From Candidatus Accumulibacter propinquus (GTDB lineage Bacteria > Pseudomonadota > Gammaproteobacteria > Burkholderiales > Rhodocyclaceae): a stretch of DNA of 64,000 nucleotides. The notes under the pieces were generated by a model. It was not told the DNA's origin and made no database searches. It worked only from the letters and a program-made list of their open reading frames with translations. A program made the translations under genes and the position numbers. Of the stretch, positions 1 to 10,142 are shown piece by piece. How positions within the stretch are numbered: the first letter of the stretch is position 1; every line of letters begins with the position of its first letter. Location: contig JADKBU010000004.1 of assembly GCA_016714935.1 (NCBI GenBank), positions 1-64,000 on the forward strand. The letters are read 5' to 3'.

Positions 1-496
1 TTCTCGGCGAGTCCGCGACAGATGCAGGCGTCGACTGCTCAATGCGGTGATGCGCCCGAACCGTGCCGTACTGCACACCGACGCCGCGTTGCTGCCGCGT
101 TCGCAGCCTCTGGTCGGCGTGGAACGTCTGTCCAACTTTTGGAGCTTGACCGCCGTCCAGTCAGCGCCTCGTGTCAAATCAACCGCCTTCCACGGCCCCT
201 GCCGTTCGAGGCACCGGTCGCGAAGATCTCGCTGAACCCGCAGCGTGAGCCCCAGCCAGCGCCCGTGATTGCCGAGTTCGACTACGCACCCGATCTTTGA
301 TGGCCCGGCGATCGCCGCCCAGCGCGACTTGCCGACCGTCTCGGAAACGACAACAGCGTCTGGTTCTGAGAGCCTGGAATGATTGGCGCTTGCAGGAGAC
401 GGCCTCAAGTCGGCGCTGCGGGTAGCAGGCGCGCTCGCGTATCGCGCTCCTGGCAAGGCCACGGCGGCAGCTTCCCCGGCGAAGCCGGCTGTTTAA
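1..496 (+). pseudogene. COG2907-type FAD/NAD(P)-binding amine oxidase family protein, C-terminal part, frameshifted
   Basis: Only the C-terminal part is present and the window edge cuts the 5' side. Pieces in different frames match the end of predicted NAD/FAD-binding oxidoreductases of the COG2907 family: MRPNRAVLHTDAALLPR (from about 50), INRLPRPLPFEAPVAKISLNP (about 180-235), FDGPAIAAQR (about 298) and GLKSALRVAGALA (about 400). The last frame stops at 494-496. The family is flavin-dependent, but its substrate is not established. It commonly precedes DUF1365 and cyclopropane-fatty-acid synthase genes, as here, which suggests a role in lipid modification (inference). At least three frame changes in under 500 bases make it unreadable as a single ORF. 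Confidence 0.6.
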
Positions 497-519
497 ACCG
501 CTGAAAGAACTTTCTTGGC

Positions 520-1295
520 GCGAACGCTTCGCCGCCGCGCCTCGCCTTCGGACATGTCGTACATCGCTTACCGTCCGGCCGCCAACCGCTTCCGTCTCTG
601 ATCTTTGCCTGCCCTTTCCAGCGTCAGGCAGGAACCATGTGCGCCGCTGATACTCCGATCCGTCGCTGGAATCTATTTCAGCTTCCGCTTCTCGGATCCA
701 CGGTGCCCGTGACGGCTCGCCACCTGCCTGGATACGCAAACTGCTGCAGAAAGGTATTCGCGCCGATGGTGAAGTCTGGCTGCAGTGCTTTCCGCGTGTT
801 CTCGGCTTCGTCTTCAACCCGATCAACATGTGGTTTCTGCCACGACCCGAAGGGAGATCCGTCGGTCGCCATCCTGGCCGAAGTGAGCCGGCACAGCCCC
901 GGCGAGGCGGCACGGCTGCCTGCTGGCCAGCGCCGATGGTCGACCGATCCGCGATGGCGAGCAGATCCGAGCGGCACTGAAGTCTTTCATGTCTCACCGT
1001 TCATGGCCGATGATGGACACTACCATTTCCGGTACCATGCACCCCGTGACGAAGAGACCCGCGTGGCGTCTGGCGCGCATCGACCACGGCGATGCTGGCG
1101 GCGACCTGCTGCATACCTCGATCTCGGGCGACGCTGAACCGTTGACTACTGGCGCCTGCTGGGCGCTTTGTCCGCTTTCCACTACTGCGCAACGGTATCG
1201 TCCTGCGACTTGGTCCGCTTAAGCCCCGACGCTATGGGTCAAGCGTGCCCTTCTTCCACCAAGCAGGAGCCTCCACTGGAAGAACAGCACGATGA
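520..1295 (+). pseudogene. DUF1365 family protein, frameshifted
   Basis: Pieces of a DUF1365 protein lie in order across three frames: FGHVVHR near 535, DGSPPAWIRKLL near 710, DGEVWLQCFPRVLGFVFNP near 770-820, FHVSPFMADDGHYHFRYHA near 985-1040, and VPFFH near 1245. The restored last frame ends with a TGA that overlaps the next ATG (ATGA, 1292-1295), so it is coupled to the cyclopropane synthase gene. DUF1365 has no firm biochemical role. It is found with COG2907 and CFA synthase, both present here. The exact start is not visible. Confidence 0.65.
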
Positions 1296-2515
1296 ATGCC
1301 CTCGAAAACACCTGGCCCTGCCGGCCGGAGTCTGCCGAACAACGACCACCGCGAAAGTGCGCGGGTCATCCTGTCACTGTTGGAGGAAGATGGCCCACGG
1401 TACGCTGGAAGTTCGCCTGCCCGACGGATCGCGGCAGCGCTACTGGTCAGCCGGGCCAGCAAGACGCGATGCTCAAAATCGATGCCTGGTCGGTGTTCGA
1501 CAGCGTGCTCGAACGGGGTGACCTCGGCTTCGCCGTCCTGGATCACCGGCGACTGGAGCAGTCTGAAGCCTCACCGAGCGGGTGCGAGCCAGCAATCGTC
1601 AGGTAATCGCTGGCGCGGTCGTGGCCAATGGTGGGGTCTGCTGGCCGCACGTCTGCGGCACTTTCTGCACGCCAACACGCGCGCCGAAACCCTGGCAACA
1701 TCATAGCCTAGACTTGAGCCATGACTTCTACCGGTTATAGCTGGACCCGACGATTAGGCCTATTCGAGCACGCCCCGCCCGACAGCCGCACCGCGTCGCC
1801 CCGGCCGCCGCACAACTCGCCAGCGTACCGCCACGCATCCCTCCAGCGGCTCGACGCCAGCCCTGGCCAGCAGGTGCTGGAAATCGGCTGCGGCTGAGGT
1901 GCCTTCCGCCAAAACCGCGGCACGTGAAGCCGGCCTCCGCCGTCGTTGGACTGACGCTGTCGCCAGCTTTAACTTCAGTTGCCCGTCAGCACATGCAACT
2001 TGCCGGGCAAGCCCAGCCGTTGACTGTCGAGTTGCGTGACTATCAACGACCTGATCGGTGAGCAATTCGACCATATCGTGTCGATCGAGATGTTCAGAAG
2101 CGGTCGAACGCTGGTGGCCAACCCTATTTCAGGACTCCGGCGCCTGCCGGCTTTCCGCCACGAGGTGGTCGTGCAGAGCATCACGATTCGCAGGGACCTG
2201 TTCGCGCGTTACCGTCGCGAACACCGACTTCATCGCCCCCAGCATCTTCCCGGGCGGCATGCTGCCGAGTCCAGCGGCCTTCGGACACGAATGGCGGCGG
2301 CGGGCTGCAGATGCGCGACAGTCTTTCCTTCAGCCACGACTACGCGCGGACGCTCGGCGAGTGGTCAGTTAACTTCGAACAGCGGTGGCCGCAGATCCAG
2401 GCGCTGGGTTTCGATGAACGCTACCAGTTGTGGCGATTCTATCTGGAGTATTGCCGGGCCGGATTCATCAGCGGCTGTACCGACGTGATGCGAATTCGAA
2501 CTGGGGCATCGATGA
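1292..2515 (+). pseudogene. Cyclopropane-fatty-acyl-phospholipid synthase family (SAM-dependent), frameshifted
   Basis: This SAM-dependent methyltransferase would act on unsaturated phospholipid acyl chains at the inner membrane. Family segments appear in order in alternating frames: LEVRLPDGSRQ near 1400, VLERGDLGFA near 1510, GQQVLEIGCG (SAM-binding motif I) near 1870, FDHIVSIEMF near 2070, SITIRRDLFARYRR near 2180, FPGGMLPSP near 2250, and FDERYQLWRFYLEYCRAGF near 2410. The restored end is EFELGHR followed by a TGA at 2513-2515, overlapping the next ATG. The start ATG at 1292 overlaps the DUF1365 stop. Frame changes occur roughly every 100 bases. Whether it makes cyclopropane, methyl-branched or furan fatty acids cannot be told. 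Confidence 0.7.
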
Positions 2516-3045
2516 GAGCGCAATCTGCCCTCCTCCTGTTGCCTGCGGCAGCCTGGTGTATGCCCTGCCCGAGGCGGTGCGCGAGAGGCGAAGCTGACTG
2601 GCGGCAGTGGGGCAGCGGCGAAATGACCTGGCTGGGTTTTTCGCTCTATCGTGCGACCCTGGCGGTGGTCGGTGAGCCGGCCGCTGAACTGCCGGCAAGC
2701 TCCCAAACTGCTCTGCGGCTGGACTACCAGCGCGACATTCCACGCGACCGCCTGGTGCGAACCGGTGTCGACCAGGAAATGCGTCAGACTGGGCGCCAGC
2801 GAAGGACGGGTGCCGCGCTGGGAGCCAGTTGCGGCAGGTCTTCCAGGAGCGTCAAGGAAGGCGGAAAGCATCATTGGCGTGCTACCCAGGGCGGGTGCGG
2901 CCTTCGCTTTCATCGCGGCCGCCCGACCGGCGAGGTGCGAGATGCAGACTTCGCGCGCCTGTTCTTCGCCGCTCTGGCTCGACCCACGCAGCCGCAGCCC
3001 CAGTCTGCGGACCGCGCTGCTCAAACGACCAGGACAGCTGAACGT
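2512..3045 (+). pseudogene. Chalcone isomerase-like periplasmic protein, frameshifted
   Basis: The ATG at 2512 overlaps the end of the CFA-synthase frame (ATGA) and is followed by a signal-peptide-like stretch (MRAQSALLLLPAAAW). The region WRQWGSGEMTWLGFSLYRAT and the pieces LDYQRDIPRDRLV, WLDPRSRSPSLRTALLKRP match the bacterial chalcone-isomerase-like family, which lacks a proven isomerase role in bacteria. At least two frame changes, near 2780 and 2880, split it. It sits between CFA synthase and an MFS transporter, a recurring arrangement in proteobacteria. Function is unassigned beyond the family name. Confidence 0.6.
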
Positions 3046-4322
3046 AGTACTCTCCCGACGCTGGCGCCGCCACCGCTGGCATCTGCTCGCGTACGGCGCG
3101 CTCGGGCTGCCACTGGCGTTGGCCGCCCTGCCGGGCGCCACGTGCATATTGCCGCGGCTCTGTCGCCGAAGCCGCCGGCACGGGCCTGAGCCTGCTGGGT
3201 GCCCTGCTGGCAGCGCCGCGCGTCTGCTCGACGCCGGTATTGATCCGCTGCTCGGTGGTTGGGGCGACCGCCCGCCGGTCGCATGGCGTCTGATCATAAT
3301 CGCCCTGCCCGCAGTCGGGATGCTCGCCGCACCGCCGCCAGCGGTGGCAGCGCCCCTCTGGCTGCTGGCTTCGCTGATCCGCCTCGTTCGGCTTTCGCTG
3401 GCCAGCGTTGCCTATGGGGCGTGGGGCGCAGAACAAGCCGCAGTGGCGGCGAGCATCGCCGCCTGACTGCCAGTCATGAGGGCTTCGGTCTGCTCGGCGT
3501 GGTCATCGCGGCAGCTCTGCAGGGCTGCTATCGAACGATCTTGCCCAGGGACTTTCGGCGAGCGCGGATAACTTTGCACTGCTCCTGCCCCTGCTGGCAA
3601 GCTGGACATTCCTCGAACACCGCCATCGGTGGCATGACCACGAGCAACCCGCAATTTCTTCCGGCGATCTGCGTGCGCAGCGTAAGCGATCGTCGCTTTC
3701 CAGCTGATTGTTGACGGTATTCGTGGTCAATGGCATCACCGCCGCCGCCCTGCCAGCAACGCTGGTACTGTTCTTTGTTACCGAGTTGCTACAGGCCGAA
3801 GCGTGGGCGGCGCTTTCCTGGCCCTTTACTTCGTCAGCGGCGCGTCGCCTTTCTGCCGCTATAGGTGGTGCTCGCCAGAGCGCTTTGGCCGTGCGCCAAA
3901 GCAAGCTGGTGGCCTCGATGTTGATGGTAATCGCTTCTTTGGGCCTGGGGCTGGGCGCCGGCGACGTCGTGCACGCATTGTCTGTCTGCTCTCCGGGTGC
4001 GGCGCTCGGCCATGACGCAACCGCTACCAGCCGCCTTACTGGCCGATATTCCAGAACTCGCCGGCTGCTGGCGGCAGCAGAAGAGAAAGCCAGCCGGCGC
4101 GAGTACAACGCCTACTGGCTGGTGGAACCTGGTTGCCAGTAATCTGGCGCTGGCCGCTGGCCTGTCGCTACCGTTGCGCGATCTGGTCGGTTATCAGCGT
4201 TGGTGATGAGGAAAACGAGGGCCTGGCGGCGGGTTATGCTGTCTGTTGCCGTTGTTCTTCAAGACCACCGCTACCGTGCTCGCGTGGCGCTGGCGAAAAG
4301 AAACTCTCGAGGTGCGCGTTGA
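3040..4322 (+). pseudogene. MFS transporter (GPH/MelB-like), frameshifted
   Basis: Hydrophobic segments in several frames form one major-facilitator protein: LLAYGALGLPLALAALP near 3080, ARLLDAGIDPLLGGW near 3225, LWLLASLI, SLASVAYGAWGAE near 3400, GFGLLGVVIAAALQG near 3480, LLTVFVVNGITAAALPATLV near 3710, FLALYFVSGA near 3815, ALLADIPELAG near 4035 and WWNLVA near 4120. The DAGIDPLLG motif is typical of the glycoside-pentoside-hexuronide branch. The substrate is unknown. The reading frame changes six or more times. The last frame runs into the DUF3833 start at 4319. Confidence 0.65.
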
Positions 4323-4790
4323 AAACCCTGTGGCTGACCTGCTTTAACACCATGGTCTCCTTAGTCTTGGCGGCTGCGGCCGGTTATCCGTCGAACGCTG
4401 CGACTGAACAACCGGCGCTTGATCTGGCCCGCTATTTTCAGCACGATCGACGCCTGGGGGATGTTCCAGGATCGCTCGGGCAAGGTCGTCAAGCGCTTCC
4501 ACGTGCTGATCGAAGCGAGCTGGCAGGGCGATACCGGCACGCTCGACGAGCATTTCACCTATTCGGACGGAGCTACCCCAGCGCCGGGTGTGGACCATCA
4601 CCCGGCTCGGGCCGGGACGCTATTCAGGCCGCGCCGACGATGTGGTCGGCGAGGCGAGCGGCGACGCCGCGGGGAACGCCTTGCGCTGGCGATATGTCCT
4701 GGCGCTGCCCGTCGATGGCAAGGTGTACAACGTCGACTTCGACGACTGGATGTTCCTGATGGACGACCGCGTGATGGGTGAGCAGCAGGC
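4319..4790 (+). pseudogene. DUF3833 family lipoprotein, C-terminus missing
   Basis: A possible TTG start at 4319 gives KTLWLTCFNTMVSLVLAAA, a signal or lipoprotein-like leader. The family core follows: AWGMFQDRSGKVVKRFHV (4450-4505), GDTGTLDEHFTYSDG (4528-4572), RADDVVGEASGDAAGNALRW (4630-4690) and VDGKVYNVDFDDWMFLMDD (4710-4765). DUF3833 proteins normally continue for several dozen residues after this point. Here the sequence passes abruptly into the middle of a short-chain dehydrogenase, so the end appears deleted. There are two frame changes within the gene. The role is unknown. Confidence 0.65.
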
Positions 4791-5372
4791 GCGATGCACC
4801 CTGCGATGCCGCCGACAAGCCAGCTTGCGCACGGCCTGGGGAGGCCTTGCTGGCAGCCTGGGGCGCCGTCGACGTGGCCCCTCGTCGCTGGCGACTATCT
4901 GCCGGTCCGCGCCTGGGAACTCGATGTAGCTGAGGCGCACCACGCGAGTAGCCGTGAATTTCGGCGGTGCTGTCTCGTTCGCCGCCTGTGTCTAAATTGC
5001 CGCAGCTGCTGCGTCAGGGCAACGCCGCTTCGTCGCCAGTGTCGCCGGCTATCGCGGCCGCCGCGAAATCGACGATCTACGGTCCCACGGAGGCCGCGGT
5101 CTTTGCCGGGCGCTGTACCTCGATCGCGAACCGAAAGAATTAGTGTTCGTGATCAATCCCGGGTTTGTCGCGACGCCGCTCACCGCCCAAAACGATTTCG
5201 CCATGCCGGCGCTGCTGCGAGCAGGCGGCAGCGAGAACCATCGCCAGCTTTGCCGGTGGCGCTTTCGGATCCACTATCGGCCTTCACGAGAATGCTCAAG
5301 CTGCTTGCCCATCTGCCGTACCGGATCTGCTCCCGCTGCTTCGTCCACGGCCAGAGTGAAAATCCGGTATGA
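4791..5372 (+). pseudogene. Short-chain dehydrogenase/reductase, N-terminus missing, frameshifted
   Basis: An SDR fold is readable from its middle onward: DAADKPALRTAW near 4800, LLAAWGAVDVA near 4850, VAGDYLPVRAWELDVAEAH (4888-4943), FVASVAGYRG near 5030, VFVINPGFVATPLTAQNDF (5146-5200) and LKLLAHLPYRI near 5300. The glycine-rich NAD(P)-binding segment that should precede these pieces is absent. The preceding DUF3833 gene also lacks its end, so one deletion or join explains both. The stop at 5370-5372 overlaps the next ATG (ATGA). Substrate unknown. Confidence 0.6.
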
Positions 5373-5815
5373 ACCGCCTGGCCGTCAATGCGCTGACCGA
5401 CTTTTTCGAGGAGTCAGCCCCTGGAGTGGTGCCCGCTTTCGAGTTTTACGCAGCCGACGCCTGTTTCAGAAGGATCGCTGAAAGTCCGTGGTGTTGCGCC
5501 AATCCAGCACATTTTCATGCACATGTTCAGACGGGTCGCCGAACCGCGATTTGTCGTCCTCGATCGAGAGTCGTGGTGAACGAACGCGGCGCCTTGCTGG
5601 TCAGGAACTACGACCTACCCCATTGGGGCGATGGAAGCCAAACCGCAGGTGATCCGCAGCGCCTCTCATCTCCGGTTTGACGCCGACGGCGAGGTGGCCT
5701 GGCACCGCGACTACTGGGGATGCCGCCGAAGAAGCCTGCGCCCAGGCTGCCAGGAATCGGCTGGCTGATGCGACCCCTGGGCAGGCGGCTGGCGGCTGAC
5801 GGCAGCGCATGGCCT
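5369..5815 (+). pseudogene. NTF2-like (SnoaL-type) family protein, frameshifted
   Basis: The ATG at 5369 overlaps the SDR stop. The protein begins MNRLAVNALTDFFEESAP and continues with FEFYAADACF. In other frames come HIFMHMFRRVAEPRFVVLD (5509-5565), VIRSASHLRFDADGEVAWHR (5650-5709) and DYWG. This is the pattern of NTF2-like proteins that accompany SDR/CFA clusters. At least two frame changes are present. The true end is unclear and is given approximately. The family includes both enzymes and accessory proteins, so no activity is assigned. Confidence 0.55.
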
Positions 5816-5869
5816 GGTGACCAGCGAACCACGGAACGAAGCGGAAGCCGCCCGTATGGGCAGGCACTC

Positions 5870-8572
5870 CACTGCCCTGGCGGCCACGCGGTGGTCACCC
5901 GCTGGCTGCCGCCGCACGGACCGCTTCTCGAGGCCGACGACCAGGTAGGCCAACGCGCTGACGGCGAAGATCTTCCAGCCATTCGGACCAGCCGATCGGC
6001 GCAGTTGCGAACAAACGATTCATCACCGGCGAGTAGGTGCAACCAGCGCCTGCAGGAGAGCCATGATCAGGACGCCGTACCAGATCGCCGGATTGGAGAA
6101 CAGGCCGACTCGTGGCGCGGAGTGTCAGTGAGCGGCAGTTGCGAAGAGGCACATCGCCTGGACAACGACAAAAACGTTGAGTGCGGCGTACGCGCCTCAG
6201 CAAGCGACTGCCCCTGTGCCAGTTCGCGCAGAAAAAAAGCCCAACGGCCCGCCAGTAGCAGGACGGCTACCAGCACGATCCGCCAGACCAGCGCCGCATC
6301 GAGGATCGGTGTGCCCGGTGGCCCGCGGTGAGCGACGCATGACGCCATGCTCGATTGACTCAAGGCCAGCATCAAGCCGAGAAAAACGGCTGTCGTTATG
6401 TTGATCCAGAGGATCTGCAGCGGAGTGATCGGCAAGGTGGCGCCGGCGAGAATCGCGGCAACGATGACCAGGCCCTCACCGAAACCGGTCGGTAGCGTCC
6501 AGTTGATGAACTTGACGAGATTGTCGTAAACGCCGCGCCCTTCCTCCGACCGCCGCCTCGATGGCGGCGAAGTCATCACGTCAGCACCATGTCCGCCGCG
6601 TCCCCCCGGCAGCTTCGGTGCCCGCCAGCCCCATGGCGATGCCGATGTCGGCCCGCTTGAGCGCTGGCGCGTCGTTGACAGCATCACCGGTCATTGCCAC
6701 CACGGCCACCGTTGGCCCGCCCGGGGTGCCCGCACGCAGACGCGGTTTCTGCGCCGGTTCCACCCGCGCAAAGACATTCACCCTTTCGCACCGCCTCGCA
6801 GCCCCTCGTCGTCGAGCACGGCCAGTTCGCGGCCGGTGAGCACAACCTCACCACTTGGCAGTGCCCTTGCCGGGCGATTGAAAGCCCCGCCGTGATGGCA
6901 TGGTCGCCGGTGATCATCTCGGCCCTGATGCCGGCGCCGTGGTAGCCTGACCGCGGCAATCGCTCCTGGCGGGGCGGATCGACCATCCCCCCAAACCGAC
7001 AAACTGCAGCCCGGCATCAGCGCTGGTGACATCCAGCGACATCGTCGAACCGGCAGCGGTCAGACGAGCCACGGCCAGCACGCGCAGACCTTCGGCGGCC
7101 ATGCTGCGGGCGCTCACCTCGATCTCTTCCTTGCGCAGTGCGACGGTTAGCCCGTACCATCAGGCATGCTGGTCGAGCGCGCAGCAACTGTTCAGAGCAC
7201 CGCTGAAATAGGCAAGGCGTACGCCCCTCGATTTCGATGCCGGGGTCGCCATGTACTGGCGCGCTGAATCAAGGGATTTCGTCGAGGCGTGGAAACGGCT
7301 TCTGGGGTTCGCTCGTCAGTCCAGCTTTGCGCGCGGCAACCAGCAGGGAACCCTCAGTCAGGTCTCAACCACCTCCCAGTGGCGATTACTCCTGCCGAAG
7401 CCAGCGTCATTGCACAGCACGCCGGCGAGCAGGCACTCACGCAACGCGCCAGCGACGTTGTGGCCCTCGCCGATCTTGCCGCTGGGCGTATAACCGCTGC
7501 CGCTGACCATCGTTCCGGAACCGCCGGCGTATAGCTCGCGCACGGTCATCTGGTTCTCGGTCAGGGTGCCGGTTTTGTCCGAACAGATGACGGTTGTGCT
7601 GCGAGCGTCTCGACCGCCGGCAATTTGCGGATAATGGCCCGCCGTCTGGCCATGCGTGCAGGACCGCCGATAGCCGGGGTGATAGTCATCGCCGCCGGCA
7701 GCCCCTCGGGGATCGCACCAGCGGCCAGCGCCACGGCGGCCATGAACATAGCATGCCCGATTCGCCACGCGACATACCGACAGCAAAGGTGAGCGCAGCC
7801 AGCAAGCCGATGGCAATCAGGACCCAGTTGCCGAACACCGCCATCCTGCGCGTCAATGGCGTTGTCAGATCGGAGTCGGCGGTCAACCGGGAAATGCGAC
7901 CGGTTTCGGTATGATCGCCGGTTGCCACCACCACCCCGGCCCCCTGTCCGCTGATCATCGAGGCACCCGCGTAAGCCATGTTACGGCGCTCGGCGCACCA
8001 AGGTGTCTTGCGCTAGACATCGCCGTACCGAGGACCGGCGATGATTCGCCGGTCAATGCCGATTCGATGGCTTACAGGTCCCCAGCACGGAACAGCCGGA
8101 GATCAGCCGGAACCTTGTCACACCGCAGCCAGCGACACAACGTCGCCGGGAACCAGGGTCGTTGACAGCAAGCGCTGCTTACAGCCGACACGCAGGACGG
8201 TCACCTCGCTAGTGACCGAACGCGCCAGAGCCTCCAGGCGTTCTCCGCACCTCCTTCCTGGATCAAGCCGATCACCGCGTTGATCAGCGTGACGCCAAAA
8301 TCACTCCGGAATCGACCCACTCGCCGAGAATCGCCGTCACCACGCCGGCGAGCGGGGCAGCACCGCGACCAGCGGCTGGACAGACTGTAGAGCAAGCGCA
8401 GCAACGGCCCCTGCCGGGTCTTGGCGTGATCCGGTTCTCGCCATGTTGCGCGCGGCGGCTGGCGACTTCATTGTCACCGAGCCCTTCACCGAAGCTGGCT
8501 GTCGGGCGCGTTGCACCTTCGGTCAGCGGGAAGGCAATGCCAGGCGGTCAGTTGCGCGGATTCCTCGCTCAT
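5870..8572 (-). pseudogene. Cation-transporting P-type ATPase (HAD-IC, Ca2+/Mg2+-like), frameshifted
   Basis: The minus strand carries a P2-type ATPase in many frames, starting at ATG 8572 (MSEESAQLTAWHCLPAD). Recognisable parts in order are FGVTLINAVIGLIQEG near 8260, ESALTGESSP near 8040, MAYAGASMISGQGAGVVVATG (7979-7915), MFMAAVALAAGAIPEGLPA (7749-7690), the phosphorylation site VICSDKTGTLTENQMTV (7598-7545), [20 protein letters not shown] near 6690, GRGVYDNLVKFINWTLP near 6530, LQILWINITTAVFLGLML (6416-6360), and YSPVMNRLFATAPIGWSEWL near 6030-5975. The invariant Asp of DKTGT and the GDAVNDAP hinge are present. The ion cannot be told from fragments. Frame changes number more than ten. Confidence 0.75.
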
Positions 8573-10142
8573 CCGGGTTCCCGGGATGCCGGCACGGACT
8601 CCCGGCCTCGCTGCATCCTGTGGCATCCACCGTCGATATTTGGCGAACCACCTGTATTCTGGCAAATTCTCGCCGAAAGTGGCAGCCGACCGAGATTTTG
8701 CATTATTCTACCAGTTCGCGTACGGCGGGATCCGTCAGACAAGTTGGTCAGAACCGCGTTGTCGGTATCGCGCGAAGGCGACAACAGGCGGGAGAAAGCC
8801 ACCCTGGAGGGGGGGTCCAGAAAGATGGCCATGATCATTGGAACGTTGTCACCTCGGACGCGATGGGCTGTGCTGATCCAGGTTCTGTCAGCCACACTGC
8901 TGGTTGCCCGACACTCTAGCGCATCAATTGCCAGGAGGATCACGCGCTATCTGCCCAGCGGGCGGCAGCAACCAAGGATCGGGTGAACCAACCGCACTGA
9001 CCAGCGGGCGGGCGCTTCCCATCGCTCCACTGCCACAGCCCCTCCCGGCATCGCTGCCCGGATGACGGCCCTTCGTGCCACCTGCGGACACACTCCCTGG
9101 AATCAGCAGCGAGGCCGTCGCTTCGCCCGTTTGAGCCGGGGCGGCTGCCGATCGATGTCCGCTCAGCCCTCACCGGCGACAAGGAGGTGAATCCCTTCCC
9201 CACAGCGCGTCGCCCGACTGCCACAGACAGGACTCGACAAGATGTGGCCTCGTCTCCGGCGGGCCCGGCAGGGTCCACTCAGGAAGCGAGCTCGCTGGCT
9301 GGCGAAGAAATCGGGGCAGCCATTCGCGATCTGGAGGAGTCGGTGGTTGAAGCGATTGTCGCAGCAACCGATGCGCCAGATGGGCCCAGGAAGAGCGGGC
9401 GAGCTTCTCGCTCTTCGGTATGGAGGGTTTTCACTTCGCTGCGAAGGCGGGCGGGTGTCGATCGGGCATGGGGATCTGTCACTGTCATCACCAACCACGC
9501 TGGCAGTCGAGAGGGTGAGCAGACCCGGCAGACTGACCAGCGCGGACCACACTCAACTGTCGGCGCCGCCAGAGATAGCCCGATGGCGGATGGACGATCC
9601 GCCGGTTCATTCTGGAAATCGTGCAGTATCCAATGTTCTGCGGTGGTGATCCTGATGCCGCTGATTGGCAAGATCGCACTGACGATCGCCAGCCGCCGGG
9701 GCAGAAGACGAACCCACAGGAAGCTCCCAGGGCAGCCAACAAGTAAAGGTCAAGCGGACGCGCACCGCAGCCTATACGCGTGCGAATCCAGGTTCAAGCG
9801 GCCGACATCCTCAGTTGGGCCTGCAGGAGCCCTTAACCGCATTTCAGCGGATCCGGTTGAACAGCCGTCGGCTTTGGCCGAAGCTTTGCAGAACTGTTCG
9901 AAAACGTCAACGCAGGCCGGATACCACTGGCACCCCCCCAGGCCGCGGGGGTGAAGGCCTCACTGAACCACCGCGGGCATTCAAAGAATACTTGGCATTT
10001 CTGCGCAAGTAACCGTTTTCAAATGATATTCTTTGTCAAGCTGGGGTGGCTGCCTTGCGTGAGCCTCTGGCATTGACGCCGCTGGTCATGGATGCGAGGC
10101 GGCCTTTGTTCCCCTATCGTTCCATTTCCCCAGGAATCCATC
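8573..10142. other. Unassigned 1.57-kb stretch upstream of gpmI
   Basis: I could not identify a gene here. The stretch lies between the start of the broken P-type ATPase and gpmI. The longest open frames (9187-9954 plus, 9163-9552 minus) have compositions typical of GC-rich shadow frames and match no family I know. Because flanking genes change frame about every 100 bases, a real but shredded gene could be hidden. A cytosine homopolymer lies near 9934-9940. Confidence 0.4.

Noticed and set aside
9187..9954. Long open frame of 255 codons on the plus strand
   Set aside because: Composition is that of GC-rich noncoding frames, it matches no family, and the region is full of indels.
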